Of a stretch of 64,000 nucleotides of DNA, positions 61,735 to 64,000 are shown piece after piece; within the stretch, counting starts at the first letter, position 1; every line of letters begins with the position of its first letter. This DNA comes from Candidatus Poribacteria bacterium (lineage in GTDB: Bacteria > Poribacteria > WGA-4E > PCPOR2b), in contig JAJECO010000003.1 of NCBI GenBank assembly GCA_022822005.1, positions 1-64,000 on the forward strand, read 5' to 3'. The notes under the pieces were generated by a model, which was given only the letters and a program-made list of their open reading frames with translations, was not told the DNA's origin and ran no database searches. The translations under genes and the position numbers were made by a program.

Positions 61735-62145
61735 ATGCGCTACCCAGTTGTTATCCACAAAGATCCAGATAGCGATTACGGTGTAACCGTTCCAGATCTT
61801 CCGGGTTGTTTTACCGCCGGAGACACGATTGATGACACAATCGCTCAAGCCGCGGAAGCCATCGAATGCCACATTGAAGGGTTGGTACTCGACGGCAATT
61901 CAATTCCAACACCCCGTAACATTGAGTTCCATCAGAAAAAGCCAGATTATGCCGATGGGGTTTGGGCGTTAGTATCGGTAACTCTTGATAAACTCCCAGG
62001 TGAATCACGTCGTGTTAATATCACTATGCATGAAATTCTGTTAGCATTGATAGACCAACATGCTAAGCAGCATGGCGAGACCCGATCGAAGTTTATCGCA
62101 CAAGCAACAATGGAGTTTATCGCAAGTCATAGCACCGTTGAATAA
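61735..62145 (+). CDS. hicB: HicB-type antitoxin
   Basis: 136 residues. The N-terminal partial RNase-H-like domain shows YGVTVPDLPGCFTAGDTIDDTIAQAAEAIECHIEGL; a C-terminal DNA-binding segment (RRVNITMHEILLALIDQHAKQHGETRSKFIAQATMEFI) resembles a ribbon-helix-helix or arc-type regulator. It neutralises HicA and should autoregulate the operon. Spacing and order, toxin first, are standard. The 3' end lies 31 bases before the alcohol dehydrogenase start. Confidence 0.93.
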   Translation: MRYPVVIHKDPDSDYGVTVPDLPGCFTAGDTIDDTIAQAAEAIECHIEGLVLDGNSIPTPRNIEFHQKKPDYADGVWALVSVTLDKLPGESRRVNITMHEILLALIDQHAKQHGETRSKFIAQATMEFIASHSTVE

Positions 62146-62176
62146 ACGTGCCGTGCATGGGTTGAAAGGACATTCT

Positions 62177-63286
62177 ATGCGTCAGCGGGCTTCGACCGCG
62201 CTCTTTCACGGGGCGGGTCAACCATTTGAACTCTCTAAACAGGAAATTATAGCGCCAAATATAGATGAGGTACTGGTTCAGGTGTCGTTGGCGACGATCT
62301 GCGGTTCAGACCTGCACACCTTTACAGGACGCCGGACCGCACCCGTTCCGTGCGTATTGGGCCACGAAGCGGTTGGGCGCGTTGCTGCACCGACGCAGGT
62401 TCGCGATGCGTATGGCAATCCTTTGCACGAAGGCGACCGTGTGACGTGGAGCATCATGGCGGCATGTGGTACGTGCGAATATTGTAACAAACGAAATCTG
62501 CCACAGAAGTGTGAGAAGCTGTTCAAGTATGGACATGCACGAAGTGAGGATCCATATTTCCTCAACGGCGGTTTCGGAGAATGGATTTGCCTTCGATCGG
62601 GAACAGCGATCTACCGCATCCCTGATGCGGTAAGCGACATCGAAGCAGCACCGCTCAACTGTGCCCTCGCTACGGTTTTGGGTGGACTGGCAACGCTTGA
62701 CCTGACGGACCGAGCCAGCGCGGTTGTTCAAGGCGCAGGCATGTTAGGCATTTACGCTGCGTGCTGTCTACGTGAACGAGGGTTTGAAATTGTCGCATGC
62801 GTAGACCGTGTTACCGAGCGGCTTCGCATCGTGGAAGCCTTCGGTGCAACCCACACATTTAATCTCTCCGAAACCTCCACCGTGGAGATCGAGGAAGCCT
62901 TATACGGTGTAACGGGTGGGCGCGGTGTCGATCTCGCCGTTGAAGTGAGCGGCTCAGAAGCTGCGTTAGTCAACTCGCTTGATTGGTTGGGAATCGGTGG
63001 GAGCTGCTTGACGCTCGGCTACGTCTTCCCACACGCCGATGTCACGGTAGACGCACATAAGGTTGTGACAAAATGCTTGACGGTGCGAGGGAATCATAAC
63101 TATCATCCGTCCGCGTTAGGAGACGCACTTCGGTTTGTTGAGGAGACGCGGGAACGGTATCCATTTGAGGATTTAGTCGGTGCGGTCTATCCCCTGAAGG
63201 AAATCAATCCTGCATTTGATCGGGCGATGCAGGGAGATTTGATTCGAGTAGGCATTAATCCAAGTTTAGAAGGGAAGCCGTTGTGA
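62177..63286 (+). CDS. Zinc alcohol dehydrogenase, phosphonate-associated type
   Basis: 369 residues from MRQRASTALFHGAG, with GAAAGGA upstream. Catalytic zinc ligands Cys in TICGSDLHTF, His in VLGHEAVGRV and a distal Cys/His; structural zinc in CGTCEYCNKRNLPQKCEKL. The stretch LPQKCEKLFKYGHARS is a mark of the phosphonate-catabolism-associated alcohol dehydrogenases. NAD(P) loop VVQGAGMLGIYA. The stop overlaps the next start (GTGA), and the next gene looks like phosphonoacetate hydrolase, supporting the assignment. Confidence 0.87.
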   Translation: MRQRASTALFHGAGQPFELSKQEIIAPNIDEVLVQVSLATICGSDLHTFTGRRTAPVPCVLGHEAVGRVAAPTQVRDAYGNPLHEGDRVTWSIMAACGTCEYCNKRNLPQKCEKLFKYGHARSEDPYFLNGGFGEWICLRSGTAIYRIPDAVSDIEAAPLNCALATVLGGLATLDLTDRASAVVQGAGMLGIYAACCLRERGFEIVACVDRVTERLRIVEAFGATHTFNLSETSTVEIEEALYGVTGGRGVDLAVEVSGSEAALVNSLDWLGIGGSCLTLGYVFPHADVTVDAHKVVTKCLTVRGNHNYHPSALGDALRFVEETRERYPFEDLVGAVYPLKEINPAFDRAMQGDLIRVGINPSLEGKPL

Positions 63287-64000
63287 GCCATCGCAAGGTT
63301 TTGATTATCTGCATAGACGCCGGGGGACACGACTACCTCGCCGCCAGCGATATACCCAATATCGACAGGTTAGCGGGGGAGGGCTTCTATCAGCATGTAA
63401 GGTCCGTCATTCCTTCGGTCACAAATGTCAACAACGTGAGCCTCGCCACAGGGACTTTCCCAGAAACGCACGGCATCACGACCAACTATCACGTTGACCG
63501 CGAGACAGGCAAGGGAGAGTTCGTAGAGGATAACCGCTTTCTACTCGCACCGACGTTATTTGAGCGTGCAAAACAGTCGGGCTTTGCAGAGAAAACCGCC
63601 CTGCTCGTTACGAAGAAAAAGCTGCTCCGTATGCTTGAGGCTGGAACAGATATCGCTATCGCGGCGGAAGACCCGCCGCCCGAAGACGTTGAGTTAGTTG
63701 GACCGGCTGAGGAGATCTACTCGTCGGAGATCAATTGGTGGTTGCTGCGGGCATTACGCGAGGTTCTACGGGAACATGACCCGCAACTCGCCTACTGTTC
63801 AACAACGGACTGGAATCAGCATAAGTACGCCCCGACCGAGGAACATTCGCTGCAGCATATCGCAGAACTGGATCGACTTATTGGAGAGATTGTGGACGAT
63901 GATCCGGAACGTGAGATTTATATCACCGCAGATCACGCGATGTTGCCGAAGGCACGCGCGCTCGATCCGGGGCGTTGGTTGACCGAGCATGGCATCCCGT
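63283..64000 (+). CDS. phnA: Phosphonoacetate hydrolase-like protein (partial, runs off the window)
   Basis: About 239 residues visible from GTG at 63283, open to the window end. Alkaline-phosphatase superfamily: metal Asp in LIICIDAGGHDYL, nucleophile Thr in SVIPSVTNVNNVSLATGTFPETHGI, Asp/His in TTDWNQHKYAP and ITADHAMLP. The phrase PSVTNVNNVS then HGITTNYHVD fits phosphonoacetate hydrolase better than nucleotide pyrophosphatase. It cleaves a C-P bond to release phosphate. Start overlaps the dehydrogenase stop by 4 bases, so they are co-translated. Confidence 0.85.
   Translation, partial: MSHRKVLIICIDAGGHDYLAASDIPNIDRLAGEGFYQHVRSVIPSVTNVNNVSLATGTFPETHGITTNYHVDRETGKGEFVEDNRFLLAPTLFERAKQSGFAEKTALLVTKKKLLRMLEAGTDIAIAAEDPPPEDVELVGPAEEIYSSEINWWLLRALREVLREHDPQLAYCSTTDWNQHKYAPTEEHSLQHIAELDRLIGEIVDDDPEREIYITADHAMLPKARALDPGRWLTEHGIP

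Overview
The window looks like a diderm, LPS-making bacterium of roughly 50% GC. The gene mix resembles Candidatus Poribacteria and related sponge or marine lineages: several Gfo/Idh/MocA dehydrogenases, two DUF1080 proteins, tandem PhyH dioxygenases, an enolase-superfamily enzyme, aldo/keto reductases, a ceramidase-like protein, and a large cytochrome c/LRR/cohesin/dockerin protein ending in a sorting domain with the NPFNPETWIPYQL motif. That assignment rests on gene content alone. No rRNA is present; the only RNA genes are tRNA-Lys and tRNA-Glu.

Layout. 0.3-4.5 kb: sugar dehydrogenase, lipoprotein, GNAT enzyme and rsgA. 4.8-11.6 kb: a dense envelope/sigma-54 cluster (lauroyl-transferase-like gene, lptC, lptA, lptB, rpoN, hpf, hprK, HPr-like). 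Its HPr has Asp at position 15 instead of the phosphorylatable His but keeps Ser46. 11.7-16.4 kb: two PhyH proteins, two dehydrogenases and a DUF1080 protein. 16.5 kb: fructose-1,6-bisphosphatase.

17.6-33.4 kb is a phosphate-starvation block: phoB, phoX, a TonB-dependent receptor, a beta-helix lipoprotein, a small membrane protein, tonB, a porin, phoU fused to an arsenate-reductase/LMW-PTP-like domain, pstS, pstC, pstA and two pstB genes. Five promoter-like sites in it share the same design: a GT[A/G]ACA half-site, nearly always exactly 9 nt before a TATAcT-like -10. The PhoU fusion lacks the catalytic Cys of the phosphatase P-loop. The two PstB ATPases have complementary defects, predicting an asymmetric heterodimer. 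A MITE sits directly in front of pstB1.

33.5-47.7 kb is accessory: a DUF1080 gene behind a structured leader with an intrinsic terminator, an acetoacetate-decarboxylase-like protein, an aldo/keto reductase, repeat-rich spacers with GTAG-headed palindromes, the multidomain LRR protein (frameshifted at an 8-nt homopolymer), a transposase remnant, an enolase-superfamily dehydratase, a dehydrogenase, an OYE-family reductase and a WD40 protein.

47.9-64 kb: NHL-repeat protein, nucleotide-sugar dehydrogenase, NYN-domain putative nuclease, TPR-histidine kinase, tRNAs, purA, rpsI-rplM, a STAS protein, a ceramidase-like protein, an aldo/keto reductase, an MFS transporter, hicAB, and a phosphonate-type pair (zinc alcohol dehydrogenase plus a phosphonoacetate-hydrolase-like gene cut by the window end). 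Together with the Pho block this suggests investment in scavenging organic and inorganic phosphorus.
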